The position numbers were made by a program, and so were the translations under genes. A DNA stretch of 64,000 bases from assembly GCA_024655885.1 (NCBI GenBank), contig JANLFN010000001.1, positions 186,001-250,000 of the forward strand, given 5' to 3'. Positions 54,032-63,587 of this stretch are shown piece by piece; within the stretch, counting starts at the first letter, position 1; every line of letters begins with the position of its first letter. Under the pieces are notes generated by a model. It did not search any database, was not told the origin of the DNA, and saw only the letters and a list, made by a program, of their open reading frames with translations. The DNA is from Eubacteriales bacterium. Lineage in GTDB: Bacteria; Bacillota; Clostridia; Acetivibrionales; JANLFN01.

Positions 54032-54063
54032 GTTACTGGTGCTTTTTGTTACTGGTGCTTTTT
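54032..54063 (+). repeat. Direct tandem repeat, 2 x 16 bp
   Basis: GTTACTGGTGCTTTTT occurs twice head to tail. The surrounding 53904-54318 stretch has no ORF and no RNA I recognise. Confidence 0.8.
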
Positions 54064-54318
54064 GCGAGAATGACTGCTCCCAACCAAAAATAAATTGTGA
54101 AAAACGGTAGTTAGGTTGACAATTAAGCCGTTTACTTCGTTAATCCAACAGAGCTTCCTTATATCTTCTGCCGATAAAGCACTTATGCCTGGTTTCGAAA
54201 ATAATTTCCAGATTATTCATTCTGGTTTCAGAGATATAGTCATTGATTTTTAGTGTAACCTCACTCCATTTAATTAATGGAAAACTGAAATTGCAAAACG
54301 CGAAGTTATTTCCTCAAA

Positions 54319-54565
54319 TTACGTCGCTTTCTCCTCTCTCTTTGAAAGGGAAGCCAATCCCATGCAGATCAAATTGCCCAACACAGTGCTCAGGGTGATA
54401 TACCCGTACGTAAAAAACGGTGCTGTCTGGTCACCGCCGCTGTTTATTAGGTCACAAACATTCCAAAAATCAGGAAAACGGTTAAATAGGCTGTGGTTAT
54501 TAAAAACCAGCCGGATATAATTTTTAGCAGGTTTTGTACCGGCGAATACCACTCCCCGCACCGTG
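54319..54565 (-). pseudogene. Remnant of a small membrane protein (frameshifted)
   Basis: Just after the DUF3298 gene one frame reads GEWYSPVQNLLKIISGWFL, ITTAYLTVFLIFGMFVT and a stop; a second frame continues with GGDQTAPFFTYGYITLSTVLGNLICMGLASLSKR. Together these make two hydrophobic helices joined by a loop, broken by a frameshift near 54447. No ribosome site or good start was found. Family not recognised. Confidence 0.4.
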
Positions 54566-54582
54566 TGTTCACACAAGGTAGA

Positions 54583-57225
54583 TCATTTGACCTCTCGGGT
54601 GTCGTCAAACACACCAAACATAACTCTCCAGTCAATGCGCCCGTAAAAGTCCATAGCCCTGTTATCCTCCGGATCGCTGTATTTCCAACTGGCAAGAAGT
54701 TTCTCATAGCTGCCGTCATTGCCGGTCAGCCAGACGCTTTTCTCTCCATCGGCGTTTACACGGGCAAAGACGATATAATGGCTGTTCTTCACGAATACCG
54801 GCGCTTCCGAGCGGTACACAGGGTCTTGCGTCAGGGGAAACAGTTTTCCGCCGGTGTACATGTAGATTTGACGCTTTGAAATTGCATCCATTTGACTTGT
54901 ATAGTCATCACCGGCTTTGGCAACAGGTGACGCGGCAAAGGCAAGACTTTTCCCGTCTGCGGAATAACAGGGCGTTGTGGGAACCATGCCGGATGTTTCC
55001 AGAGTTTTGGCAGTCGGACTGCTTCCAAGGTCAAATTGGCTTAAGCTCTTTTCTTCGGCCATCATTCTTCCGCCGCCGGTAATCATGGCAAAGGTGTTTG
55101 AGTCTGCAAAGCTTACATTTTCATCATAGGCAAGGGCTCGGGTCTTCAACTCGGTCAGCTTCCCGTCGGCCATATCATAAATAGCCGCCCCCACGCCGTC
55201 GGCAGACAGCGATGCAGACTGCGGCATCAGCCATATGAGGATTTTTCCCGAATCCGGCGACCACTTGCCCACCCTGGGGAGCATACCCATGGAAGCATCC
55301 TCTATCTTTTGAGCTTTTATAATCATCCTCGCCCTTTTGGCTGCAACGTCATACAGCCACGTGCCTCCCTGGTCCTGGTTATCCGCGCCGGATACAACAG
55401 AGTCATAGGCAAGGTACCTGAAATCCGGCGACGGCTTCAAGTGCATATAGGAAGTTTTTTCTTCGGCAGGAACAAGTATTGAACTTTCAGCCGTTTGAGG
55501 ATTTACAGCCACTATCCCGGCTTTTTGCGACGAAGCGTAGAACCCGCCATTTTGACCCGGACAGTAGGAGTCCACCCCTTCGAGCAGCAACCGCGCTTTG
55601 GATGCAGCAAAATCATAAGCATACAAAGCGCCGTCCTTCGTGTAAGCAACAGCCTTGCCGTCACGAGAAAACACGGGAGTTGAGATGCCGGTTCCCCCCA
55701 CAAGCAAAGCCGCTTTGCCGTCGTCCACACCGGCGCAGTAAAGCCCATCCTCCGCCGCATACGCCACCTTGCTGCCGTAAAAGGGCGCGTTTTTACCGGC
55801 ATTGTCCGGATATTCCACCGAAAGCTCTTTTTCTCCTCCGCTTTCCTTAAGGACAAGCCGGCCTGAGGAAACCGGCCCACTGCCCTCCTTGGTGGGCGGA
55901 CTTGCCGGAAGATATTCCTTCACCCAGAGAGCCTGGTCCTGAACAAATAAATACAGGTCCTTCTCCATCCGCATCGAAAGGGAGTATTTCGTATCTGAAG
56001 CAATGTTATACCCTCTTATTTCCATGCTGGCAATGCCCGATCCAAAAGCGGCATTCGTATAGATTTCATAGCACCCGTCATTATCCAAATCAGCTAGAAA
56101 TACACTCTTTGTAGGCATGCCGTCAAGGACGCATAAAACCCTCCCATCCTTGATGGCGGCTACTCCATACAGCCAGGCATAATCAACATTAACACGGTAC
56201 AGCTGGACACCGGCATTTTCCCATGCCTCTTTAACTGTGATCTCTGAAAGCTGCATACTGGAAAGTATATCCCCCTTTGTTCCGTTTTTCGCAAGATAAT
56301 CGGCTATCAGTTCTTTCGCTTTCAACAGTGAAATACCGCCTTCAGGAATGAACCTGTTGTTTTCCGCCACTTCAACCGCCGGCAGTTTTGAGAACTCCGG
56401 CGATTTGGATTCTTCATTTAAAAAGCTGAAATCCGGCTTCAACATATCCTTCAATTCAGAGAAATCAACGGCGAATTTCTGTATGCCGGCGGCGTACGGA
56501 AAATATTCGTACTGCTGGAAATAAACCACCACCGCATGATTGGACAGGTAGAAATCCTGTTCATCCTTGATGGCCTTGAAGGGTGTAATTGAATAATCCG
56601 GCAGTAATCCTTCCTTTACCCTTTCATCAATCTGATTCTTGACAATACCGCTTATAAACGAAATATAATCCGCATCCCTCTGCATCAGGTCCTTAAGCTT
56701 GTATTCTTCACCTGTTTTCAAATTAAAGGTGTGCGAGCTTTGCACCGTTATTCCGTGTGCCCCTCCGGTATACTGGTAATTCATGAATATTACGCTCAGC
56801 AGTCCGTTTTGATTGTATTTCAGCCTGTAATCGAAATATGTCTCATATTTATTTGGGCTTCCGGCATACCCGTCAGGATTTTCCGCAATATCATCCGCAT
56901 TTTTCAGTCCCTCATCCCTGGCAGCCTCGGCCGCTTTCCTTAAGATGGAGTTTATGCCCTCCTGCACCGTTTTGTCATTCAATCCCTCAATTTGTGGAAA
57001 CTGCAGGGTTATTTTGATTTTATCCGTTTCGCTGGCTTCCCTCACCGTTCTTATGGAAATGGGGTTCTCCTTTACGCTTTCAAGTTTGACCTTTCCATTT
57101 TCCCTATCCCATAGGATTTTAAGGCCAAAATTGTCCGATTGATTGTCAACTGCTTCCAAACCATAGACGTTTACAGACAAAATGAGCAAAATAACGGCTC
57201 CAATAATAAAAATCCTTTTCATCAT
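54583..57225 (-). CDS. Exported DUF3298/DUF4163 protein with beta-propeller C-terminus
   Basis: 880 residues. Signal peptide (MMKRIFIIGAVILLILSVNVYG), then a DUF4163/DUF3298 (RsiV-like) region about 50-270 with NYQYTGGAHGITVQSSHTFNLKTGEEYKLKDL. A central segment (about 280-440) follows, then a WD40/TolB-like propeller (about 470-870) with repeated strands such as SPDFRYLAYDS, SADGKSLAFAA and FSRDGKAVAYTKDGALYAYD. ATG at 57225 is at reasonable distance from AGGGAG. Likely an envelope protein; RsiV-like domains can bind lysozyme, but that is not shown here. The propeller part looks more GC-rich than the N-terminal part. Confidence 0.8.
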   Translation of the reverse strand: MMKRIFIIGAVILLILSVNVYGLEAVDNQSDNFGLKILWDRENGKVKLESVKENPISIRTVREASETDKIKITLQFPQIEGLNDKTVQEGINSILRKAAEAARDEGLKNADDIAENPDGYAGSPNKYETYFDYRLKYNQNGLLSVIFMNYQYTGGAHGITVQSSHTFNLKTGEEYKLKDLMQRDADYISFISGIVKNQIDERVKEGLLPDYSITPFKAIKDEQDFYLSNHAVVVYFQQYEYFPYAAGIQKFAVDFSELKDMLKPDFSFLNEESKSPEFSKLPAVEVAENNRFIPEGGISLLKAKELIADYLAKNGTKGDILSSMQLSEITVKEAWENAGVQLYRVNVDYAWLYGVAAIKDGRVLCVLDGMPTKSVFLADLDNDGCYEIYTNAAFGSGIASMEIRGYNIASDTKYSLSMRMEKDLYLFVQDQALWVKEYLPASPPTKEGSGPVSSGRLVLKESGGEKELSVEYPDNAGKNAPFYGSKVAYAAEDGLYCAGVDDGKAALLVGGTGISTPVFSRDGKAVAYTKDGALYAYDFAASKARLLLEGVDSYCPGQNGGFYASSQKAGIVAVNPQTAESSILVPAEEKTSYMHLKPSPDFRYLAYDSVVSGADNQDQGGTWLYDVAAKRARMIIKAQKIEDASMGMLPRVGKWSPDSGKILIWLMPQSASLSADGVGAAIYDMADGKLTELKTRALAYDENVSFADSNTFAMITGGGRMMAEEKSLSQFDLGSSPTAKTLETSGMVPTTPCYSADGKSLAFAASPVAKAGDDYTSQMDAISKRQIYMYTGGKLFPLTQDPVYRSEAPVFVKNSHYIVFARVNADGEKSVWLTGNDGSYEKLLASWKYSDPEDNRAMDFYGRIDWRVMFGVFDDTREVK

Positions 57226-57512
57226 GGTATTTATACTCCCTACATACGATTTTTCGACTGTCATAGATTTAGTATATCCTTCTTGCAGAAGCAAGCTAAG
57301 CCTGCCGGGTGAATATCCCCAGCTTATAGTTTTTTCGAGGGCACGTGCATCACCGCCATGAAACAGTTATTTTATACTAATTATGACTGTAAAAAACCGA
57401 AAATAGTTTCACTTCCTTACCGCTTTTCAAAACCGGTTCCATTCATAATGCGGGATAGAAAATACTGATGAATTTGCAAATCTTACGTCCTTGCCCAAAC
57501 ATCCGGGAAATT

Positions 57513-57531
57513 AATCCATACTCTATGGATT
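57513..57531 (-). terminator. Possible terminator of the chemosensory operon
   Basis: 8-bp perfect stem AATCCATA/TATGGATT with a 3-base loop, about 25 bases past the triple-CheW stop; only a weak T-run follows. The 57226-57512 gap otherwise shows nothing identifiable. Confidence 0.4.
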
Positions 57532-57553
57532 GAAAGCAGTGCCGGTTTTTCGT

Positions 57554-59146
57554 TTACATAAAGCTTAGTACGGCGGGAAGATTTAAAATCAGAACTATTT
57601 TTTCCCCGCCATTGAGTTTGGCGATGGCATCTATATACCTAATATTATCATTTCCATCCAGCACTTCCGAAGCTTCTTCAAGACAACTCTTCGGAAACTT
57701 TAAAACTTCGGAAACCGAATCTATCCGGATACCTATTCTCTTGCTTCCGAACTCTACAACCAAGAACTTGGATGATTCATAAGCTGATGAATTCTCATTG
57801 AACAGTATTTTTAAATTCAGCACAGGCAGCACCTCTCCCCGAAGATTAACCATTCCGTCAATGAAGGCCGGAGCGCCGGGGAAATGAACAATATCACTTA
57901 TTCTATTGACCTCCTTCACATAATTGATCCTTATTCCGAACTCCTCCTTACCCAGCTTAAAAATAACAACATGCTCCTGGCTGTTTTCTATTTCACCCAT
58001 GTTTGGAGACATGCCCTCTGTATCCATTTTGCTATCTAAACTTAAAACACTGCTTACATCTTCATGTGAAACCAGGTTGAGCGGCTCCAGTACCATTACA
58101 AGCCTTTTTCCGCTATTCAGGCTAAAAAATCCTTTGGCATACCCGGTTCCTGAGCCCCTTTCACCGAAACTGCTGCTTTTAAATGAATCCTTCCGCACCC
58201 TCATTACCTGTGACACTTTATCAACAATAACGCCAAAGGTTAAGCTCCCGCTGTTGATAATTACAACACGGCTGTATTCCTCGGTCTGCTCACAATTCAT
58301 GCCCAGCAGTCTCCCCAAATGGATAACAGCAAGCAGCTGGTTTCTGATGGAAAGCACACCTTCAATATAACCGGCCGTGTTGGGAACCTTCATGATTTCA
58401 GGAAGCCTGATGATTTCTTTGACACAGCTAATACGGAAGGCATATTCCTCCATTCCGATATTGAATATGACAATCTGTTCTTCTTCCAAAGGCCTTTTAA
58501 TTAAATCCTGAAAATTTTTATGCGGCGCCTGCTGCTTGGAATATGCTTCAAGGTTGCCTGCATGAACAATCTTATGGGCATCCAGTATCATGATGAGCCT
58601 TTTTCCATGGTTTAGCAATAAAATGCCGTTGATCACTCCCCCGTCCATTCCTCTGATACTTCCAGGCGGATCTTTGACCATGGATTCTTCCACACTGATC
58701 ACTTCCGAAACCCTGTCAGCAACCAACCCCACCTTTTTCCCCTCAATGTCGGTAACTATAATCCTGCTCCCCTCGTTATACTCCGTATCAGCCATATTAA
58801 ACAGTTTTCGGCTGTCAATCACAGGCAGCAGCTCACCCCTCAAGCTGCATAAGCCCGTGACAAAAAATGGGGCATTGGGAACCCTGGTCATGGAAGGCAG
58901 CCGGATAATTTCTTTAACCTGGGATATTCCGAATGCAAATTCCTCTTCACCAATCCGAAAGATTACCATCTCCATTTTCTTTACTTCCATTTTTATATCT
59001 AAGGGTATCCCGGACTCCATATTCTCAGTCTTTATTGCTGAAAGCTCCGCATTCTCCTGCTTTTTTGCCTTCTGCTTCTTTACCGTCATCTCCTTTTTTA
59101 TCTTTTCAAAATGTTCATTCCTCTTCTTACTGCTCCTTCCCGGCAT
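57554..59146 (-). CDS. Triple CheW-domain coupling protein
   Basis: 530 residues. A Lys-rich, probably helical N-terminal tail (1-55) precedes three full CheW domains: about 57-195 (VIFRIGEEEFAFGISQVKEI), 222-360 (VIFNIGMEEYAFRISCVKEI) and 395-530 (VIFKLGKEEFGIRINYVKEV). Each repeats the LRGELLPVI or similar strand. CheW normally links CheA to receptors as a single domain; a three-in-one could scaffold or crosslink arrays. It overlaps parA by 20 bases and ends the operon. ATG follows GGTGAG. Confidence 0.92.
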   Translation of the reverse strand: MPGRSSKKRNEHFEKIKKEMTVKKQKAKKQENAELSAIKTENMESGIPLDIKMEVKKMEMVIFRIGEEEFAFGISQVKEIIRLPSMTRVPNAPFFVTGLCSLRGELLPVIDSRKLFNMADTEYNEGSRIIVTDIEGKKVGLVADRVSEVISVEESMVKDPPGSIRGMDGGVINGILLLNHGKRLIMILDAHKIVHAGNLEAYSKQQAPHKNFQDLIKRPLEEEQIVIFNIGMEEYAFRISCVKEIIRLPEIMKVPNTAGYIEGVLSIRNQLLAVIHLGRLLGMNCEQTEEYSRVVIINSGSLTFGVIVDKVSQVMRVRKDSFKSSSFGERGSGTGYAKGFFSLNSGKRLVMVLEPLNLVSHEDVSSVLSLDSKMDTEGMSPNMGEIENSQEHVVIFKLGKEEFGIRINYVKEVNRISDIVHFPGAPAFIDGMVNLRGEVLPVLNLKILFNENSSAYESSKFLVVEFGSKRIGIRIDSVSEVLKFPKSCLEEASEVLDGNDNIRYIDAIAKLNGGEKIVLILNLPAVLSFM

Positions 59147-59903
59147 TGATTCTCACCAGCCTTTCAACGATAGGATCAAATTGTTTTGAAGCTTCCCCAT
59201 CACTTTCATAAACCGTTCTTCCAAGCTTGCCTGCCTCTGCAATTCTCACTCTCCGGTGAATGGGCTCTGCCAATACATCCGCATCCGAAAAGAATTCCTT
59301 GACGAACTCAAGATTTTCCTTGCTGTCACTGGTTCTCTGGTCATACATGTTGGGTACCACCAGTGAAATCATCTGCGAATCCAGGCCTAAATCCGCCAGG
59401 TACTCATAAATATTTCCTATGGCTCTTACCGAAGCAGCCTCTACCTGAACGGGCACGATAATCCCGTCCACATAATACAACGCGGCATCATTAATTCTGC
59501 TCCTTTGGGGACCGCAATCCACTATGACGTAGTCATAGCCCATGCCTTCCAGATCTTTAAGCTTACTATTCAAATAGGATTTCACATTTGGTTCTTTCTG
59601 AAGTACAGCATTGATTTGCTCAATATTTTGGGAAGGCAGCAGATCCAGATTCTCTCTGGCATTGAGGATACACTCAAAAAGAGCTGTGCTCTCAGGGCTG
59701 AGGACCAGGTCATAAAGACTCTTTTTGTAATCTTCGGAAGTAAATCCGAGGAAAAGGCTTGCATCGTTCTGGCCGTCCATATCTATGAGCAATACCCTTT
59801 TCCCTTTGATAGCAAGGCCATGGGCAACATGTACGGCAATGGTGCTTTTTCCCACTCCCCCCTTGTTATTCAGTACCGCATATTTTAAAAGCCTTACAGC
59901 CAT
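59127..59903 (-). CDS. ParA/MinD-type ATPase of the chemosensory operon
   Basis: 258 residues. Deviant Walker A KGGVGKST, switch DMDGQNDAS, and Walker B YVIVDCGPQRS. Lacks the N-terminal helix-turn-helix of plasmid ParA. Chromosomal ParA-like ATPases inside che operons (ParC, PpfA) place chemoreceptor arrays in other bacteria; here it is coupled to the triple CheW gene, so a similar positioning job is a reasonable inference. No ParB or par site seen. ATG follows AGGAGG. Confidence 0.88.
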   Translation of the reverse strand: MAVRLLKYAVLNNKGGVGKSTIAVHVAHGLAIKGKRVLLIDMDGQNDASLFLGFTSEDYKKSLYDLVLSPESTALFECILNARENLDLLPSQNIEQINAVLQKEPNVKSYLNSKLKDLEGMGYDYVIVDCGPQRSRINDAALYYVDGIIVPVQVEAASVRAIGNIYEYLADLGLDSQMISLVVPNMYDQRTSDSKENLEFVKEFFSDADVLAEPIHRRVRIAEAGKLGRTVYESDGEASKQFDPIVERLVRINAGKEQ

Positions 59904-59933
59904 ATTGTTTAACCTCCTGCTATGTGCCCCAAG

Positions 59934-60395
59934 TCATATTTCAAGGCCAAGATTCAATTCAATACTCCCCAGGGATGAACTGATCTCAACCACTATTGTC
60001 TCAACCTGGCTGATATAAGCCTTCATGTTATCGCCATGTATAACTGTAGGAGGCGTAATATCTATAGCAAGATTTCGAGAGGATAATTCCATGACAGCCT
60101 GTCCGCAAACCATGTTTGTCATTTCTCCCAAAGCACTGACGGACATCTCGTCTATCTCGGCGACCTCCATCCCCATCATCATAACCGAAGCAATTTTCCG
60201 GGCAGTATCATAGGGCATGCTCAATGCCACATTTCCCTTGATATTCCCTGATAAGCCAATAATTGTAGTGAGATTGTACCTGCAAATAAAGGAATCCTTC
60301 TTGCAAATACTTCCACTGACGGTTTCTCCGGCTCCAAAGCTGGCAAAAACCCCGGTTATCGAATGAATAAAAGCACTGACATATTTTTCGTCCAT
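59934..60395 (-). CDS. cheX: CheX-like chemotaxis phosphatase (copy 1)
   Basis: 153 residues of the CheC/CheX/FliY fold with the phosphatase motif SALGEMTNMVCGQA (conserved Glu and Asn), followed by ITPPTVIHG, typical of CheX. Such proteins dephosphorylate CheY-P. ATG at 60395 follows AAGGAG seven bases upstream, so it begins two codons later than in the track. The second copy precedes it. Confidence 0.88.
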   Translation of the reverse strand: MDEKYVSAFIHSITGVFASFGAGETVSGSICKKDSFICRYNLTTIIGLSGNIKGNVALSMPYDTARKIASVMMMGMEVAEIDEMSVSALGEMTNMVCGQAVMELSSRNLAIDITPPTVIHGDNMKAYISQVETIVVEISSSLGSIELNLGLEI

Positions 60396-60397
60396 AT

Positions 60398-60853
60398 TCA
60401 CACTCCTTCCAAAGCGATATGAAAATCAATCTCCCCGAAACGGGTATTGTAAGACATCCGTACTGCCTTCAAATTCGGAGAAAAAATCTTGGAATTTGTT
60501 CCTGTAAAAATACTGGGAGTTGCCAACCTTAAACCAATGCCCCCAAACTTGTTATTGATTGCGGTTATAGCCCCTCCCGATGCAACATTGCAAAATTCGG
60601 CAGCTGTGAAAAGCGCAAAATCCTCGTCGTTCAGGTCAGGATCAAGTCTTGCCGCCAGCTCCATGGCAGTGTGAAAAGGCATATCAAGGAGGACCCTGCC
60701 CTTTTTTTCCCCTGTTATCCCAATAATAACAGCAACACCCTTTGATAAAATCCATCCCGGGGCCGAAGTCTCGCTCTCCAAAGTGATTGTCTTATCAAAC
60801 ATGCCCTGGAATGCTTCTCTTATGGAATTATTAAATATATTGATATACTCCAT
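60398..60853 (-). CDS. CheX-like chemotaxis protein (copy 2)
   Basis: 151 residues with the same fold and motif in divergent form: FTAAEFCNVASGGAITAIN (Glu and Asn kept), then LATPSIFTG. It ends two bases before the copy-1 start. The pair may form a heterodimer or serve the two CheY proteins separately (inference). ATG follows GGGGAGG. Confidence 0.85.
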   Translation of the reverse strand: MEYINIFNNSIREAFQGMFDKTITLESETSAPGWILSKGVAVIIGITGEKKGRVLLDMPFHTAMELAARLDPDLNDEDFALFTAAEFCNVASGGAITAINNKFGGIGLRLATPSIFTGTNSKIFSPNLKAVRMSYNTRFGEIDFHIALEGV

Positions 60854-60866
60854 ATTAACCTCCCCA

Positions 60867-61235
60867 TCATGCTGTTATCATGCTGTTTATTTCTTTTATG
60901 ACATCTTCGCCCTTGAAGGGCTTCTGCATAAAGTGGGATATCCCAATACTTCTCGCTTCATTTACCAATTCCTCATCTCCCATGGCGCTAAGCATAAGTA
61001 TTCTTGCGCCGGGATATTTGGCAAGTATCTCTTTTGAAGCAGCCAAGCCGTCCTTGATAGGCATTGTAATATCCATGGTTATAACATCGGGTATGGTCAA
61101 TTCAAATTGTTTCACCGCTTCATCTCCATTCTTTGCATGGGCACAAACCTCAATCCCATTTGCCCTTGCCGCCTTTTCAATAATCACATGAACGGCGGGA
61201 GAATCATCCACAATCATTAATCTCTTGTTGCTCAT
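60867..61235 (-). CDS. cheY: CheY-type response regulator (copy 1)
   Basis: 122-residue stand-alone receiver: acidic pair IVDDSPA, phospho-Asp in TMDITMPIKDG, Ser in LMLSAMG, Lys in FMQKPFKG. Output by protein contact, for example the flagellar switch or another motor. ATG at 61235 follows AAGGAAG; two track residues are dropped. Thirteen bases ahead of the second cheX gene. Confidence 0.92.
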   Translation of the reverse strand: MSNKRLMIVDDSPAVHVIIEKAARANGIEVCAHAKNGDEAVKQFELTIPDVITMDITMPIKDGLAASKEILAKYPGARILMLSAMGDEELVNEARSIGISHFMQKPFKGEDVIKEINSMITA

Positions 61236-61337
61236 TCCCACTTCTTCCTTTCTAAAAATATTTAATATGCTATCAGGGTAAAAAATTGTTTCTCAAGCCC
61301 CCATTGCCCATGAAAAATCCACTGTCCTTCTCTCCCG

Positions 61338-63569
61338 CTAATTGCGGAGGAACTGCAGTATGTCTATGGGGTTAACGATGAGGACCACCTTCCCGTTGCC
61401 CAGCAGTGTTGAGCCGGAAATCCCCGGAATAGACGCCAGCTGACCCTCTAATGTTTTCACCACAAACTCCTGTTCACTTTTAAGCTTGTCTACAATAATT
61501 GCATATTTTTCTGCGCCGCTCGTGATTATAACGGCATTGAGTTCCTCCTTCGCATCATCTCTCTCACCTGTGAGAAAAATCCTGCAAAGCCATTCGGCAC
61601 CGATAACATCCCCTCTTAGATATGTAAAATATTTTCCGTTGAACTCGTGAATATGGCTTTTTTGAATTTTCACAGTTTCAGAAATGTATTCCAATGGGAA
61701 AATGTAGCTGTCCCCCGATGCTTCCACAATCAGTCCCCGGGAAACCGCAAGCGTCAGAGGCAATTGAATAACCATTTTTGTCCCCTTGTCCACTTCACTC
61801 TCAACGGCAATATTTCCGCCAATCTTTGCTATATTGCTTTTCACAATATCCATGCCTACTCCCCGGCCGGACACCTCGGTAATTTGTTTGGCCGTGCTGA
61901 AGCCCGGAAGGAAGATGAGATTTATTAACTGGTTACGGTTCAGCCTTTCAGCCTCTGCGCTGCTGATGAAGCCCTTTTCTATGGCCTTTCTCTTTATTTT
62001 CTCAGGGTCTATCCCCTTCCCGTCGTCCTCAATTTCAATGTATACATACTTGTTTTTGTTATACGCTCTCAATACAAGCCTCCCTGTCTCAGGCTTCCCT
62101 TTTGCCAGGCGCTCCTCCGGGCTCTCAATACCGTGATCTGCGGCATTGCGTACCAAATGCACCAGGGGGTCGCTAACCTGTTCAACGATGGTTTTATCAA
62201 TTTCGGTACTCTCACCCTCCATAACCAGGTCTATCTTTTTGCGGGTGCTCTGGGCGATATCTCTTACAATCCTGGGCATCTTTTGAAATATGGTCTTTAT
62301 TTCCACCATCCTTATGGACATAATGGCGTTCTGAAGTTCATCGGAAATTCTGTTAACGTAATCTCCAACCCGTTTTACCTCCTTGGAAATTTCAGGCAGA
62401 TCATACTCAACATTCAACTTTGTGGAAATATGCATAAATGAATTTTTAGCAATTAAGAGCTCTGAAATCATATTCATCATTTTGTCGATTTTTTCCTGGT
62501 TCACTCGGATGCTTTGGGTCACGCTACTTTTCGGTTTTGCTTCATCTTTTCTGCCTGCTTCCTGCTTTACCGCTTCCTCAGGCTTTTGCACAACATTGCC
62601 GGGCAGGGATTGAACCAGCGCCATATGTTCCGTAATCTTGTCAAGGACACCACTGTCAAGGGATTCATTGAATTCTTCCGAAGAAACGGAGTTTATAAAC
62701 AGTCTTGAATAGTCCATTACCGTATAGCTCAGATCCACCAGGCTTTTTTCAAACTTGCAGCCCCTGTCTCTGATCAGGGCCAATAAGCTTTCAAAGGTAT
62801 GGACAATCTCTGAAAATTTCTTCAAGCCCGAATAAGCAGGACTTTGAGGGGATAATGCCGCCAGATATATTCCCGTTCCGCCTTTAATGCTGTGAACAGC
62901 CCTGAACACCTCATTGATTACTTCCCTGTCATCCCCATTCCGGTCAAGTTCTATCAGCAAGTGATTTTCTATCTGCTCAATATGTTCGGTGCATTCAAGC
63001 AGGAACTGCTCCTTCATTCCTTCGGCCAGGCCTCTCCTAAACTCCTCTGTCTGGAGCACATCCAGTTCAATTTCCTCCTGTGAGGCTTCTCCCGGGTTAC
63101 TGTCTTCAACCTCCTTCTCTTCACACTTTTCACGCGCCTGCTTCAGGCTGTCCAGAACCGGCTCTTCATTCTGCTCACTATCGAAGTCCAGGTATATGGC
63201 GCCGTTTTCCTCAGTAAAGTTCCCTTCCTTTAATTTATTAAACAGTTGGACTATATAGCCATTTAAAAAGTCCACAGACAAAAGCAGGCTGTCAATAAGC
63301 TCGGCATTTACCTTTACCTTTCTCTTCCTTATGGCATCCAGCGTAAACTCCACCTCATGGCTGAGTCTTGTTATACTTGACAGCCCTACAAATGAAGATC
63401 CCCCTTTAATGCTGTGAACTCTTCTAAAAATGTTATTTAATAATTCAGCATCTTCCGAGTGGACTTCAAGCTTCAAAATTTCTTTCTCCAGCCCTTCCAG
63501 GCATTCCATCCACTCATCGATAAACATTTTCACTACATCCATATCTTCTATATAAATCCTACTGCACAT
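61338..63569 (-). CDS. cheA: Chemotaxis histidine kinase CheA with two Hpt domains
   Basis: 743 residues. Two phosphotransfer domains, about 10-115 (RRVHSIKGGSSF) and 185-295 (RAVHSIKGGTGI), each with the phospho-His. A dimerisation helix pair follows (about 350-410, SIRVNQEKIDKMMNMISELL), then an ATPase with HLVRNAADHGIESPEERL, DDGKGIDPEKI and GRGVGMDIVKSNI, and a C-terminal CheW-like domain (about 610-743). No clear CheY-binding P2 domain lies between the Hpt units. ATG at 63569 follows AAGGAG; the track's GTG overlaps that site. Confidence 0.94.
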   Translation of the reverse strand: MCSRIYIEDMDVVKMFIDEWMECLEGLEKEILKLEVHSEDAELLNNIFRRVHSIKGGSSFVGLSSITRLSHEVEFTLDAIRKRKVKVNAELIDSLLLSVDFLNGYIVQLFNKLKEGNFTEENGAIYLDFDSEQNEEPVLDSLKQAREKCEEKEVEDSNPGEASQEEIELDVLQTEEFRRGLAEGMKEQFLLECTEHIEQIENHLLIELDRNGDDREVINEVFRAVHSIKGGTGIYLAALSPQSPAYSGLKKFSEIVHTFESLLALIRDRGCKFEKSLVDLSYTVMDYSRLFINSVSSEEFNESLDSGVLDKITEHMALVQSLPGNVVQKPEEAVKQEAGRKDEAKPKSSVTQSIRVNQEKIDKMMNMISELLIAKNSFMHISTKLNVEYDLPEISKEVKRVGDYVNRISDELQNAIMSIRMVEIKTIFQKMPRIVRDIAQSTRKKIDLVMEGESTEIDKTIVEQVSDPLVHLVRNAADHGIESPEERLAKGKPETGRLVLRAYNKNKYVYIEIEDDGKGIDPEKIKRKAIEKGFISSAEAERLNRNQLINLIFLPGFSTAKQITEVSGRGVGMDIVKSNIAKIGGNIAVESEVDKGTKMVIQLPLTLAVSRGLIVEASGDSYIFPLEYISETVKIQKSHIHEFNGKYFTYLRGDVIGAEWLCRIFLTGERDDAKEELNAVIITSGAEKYAIIVDKLKSEQEFVVKTLEGQLASIPGISGSTLLGNGKVVLIVNPIDILQFLRN

Positions 63570-63587
63570 AATTTTCACTCCTTAGCC

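Noticed and set aside
54032-54063. CRISPR or longer repeat array
   Set aside because: Only two adjacent 16-bp units, without spacers.
59127-59903. Plasmid or chromosome partition system
   Set aside because: No ParB gene or parS-like sites nearby; the gene is coupled to cheW and cheX, so a chemosensory role fits better.
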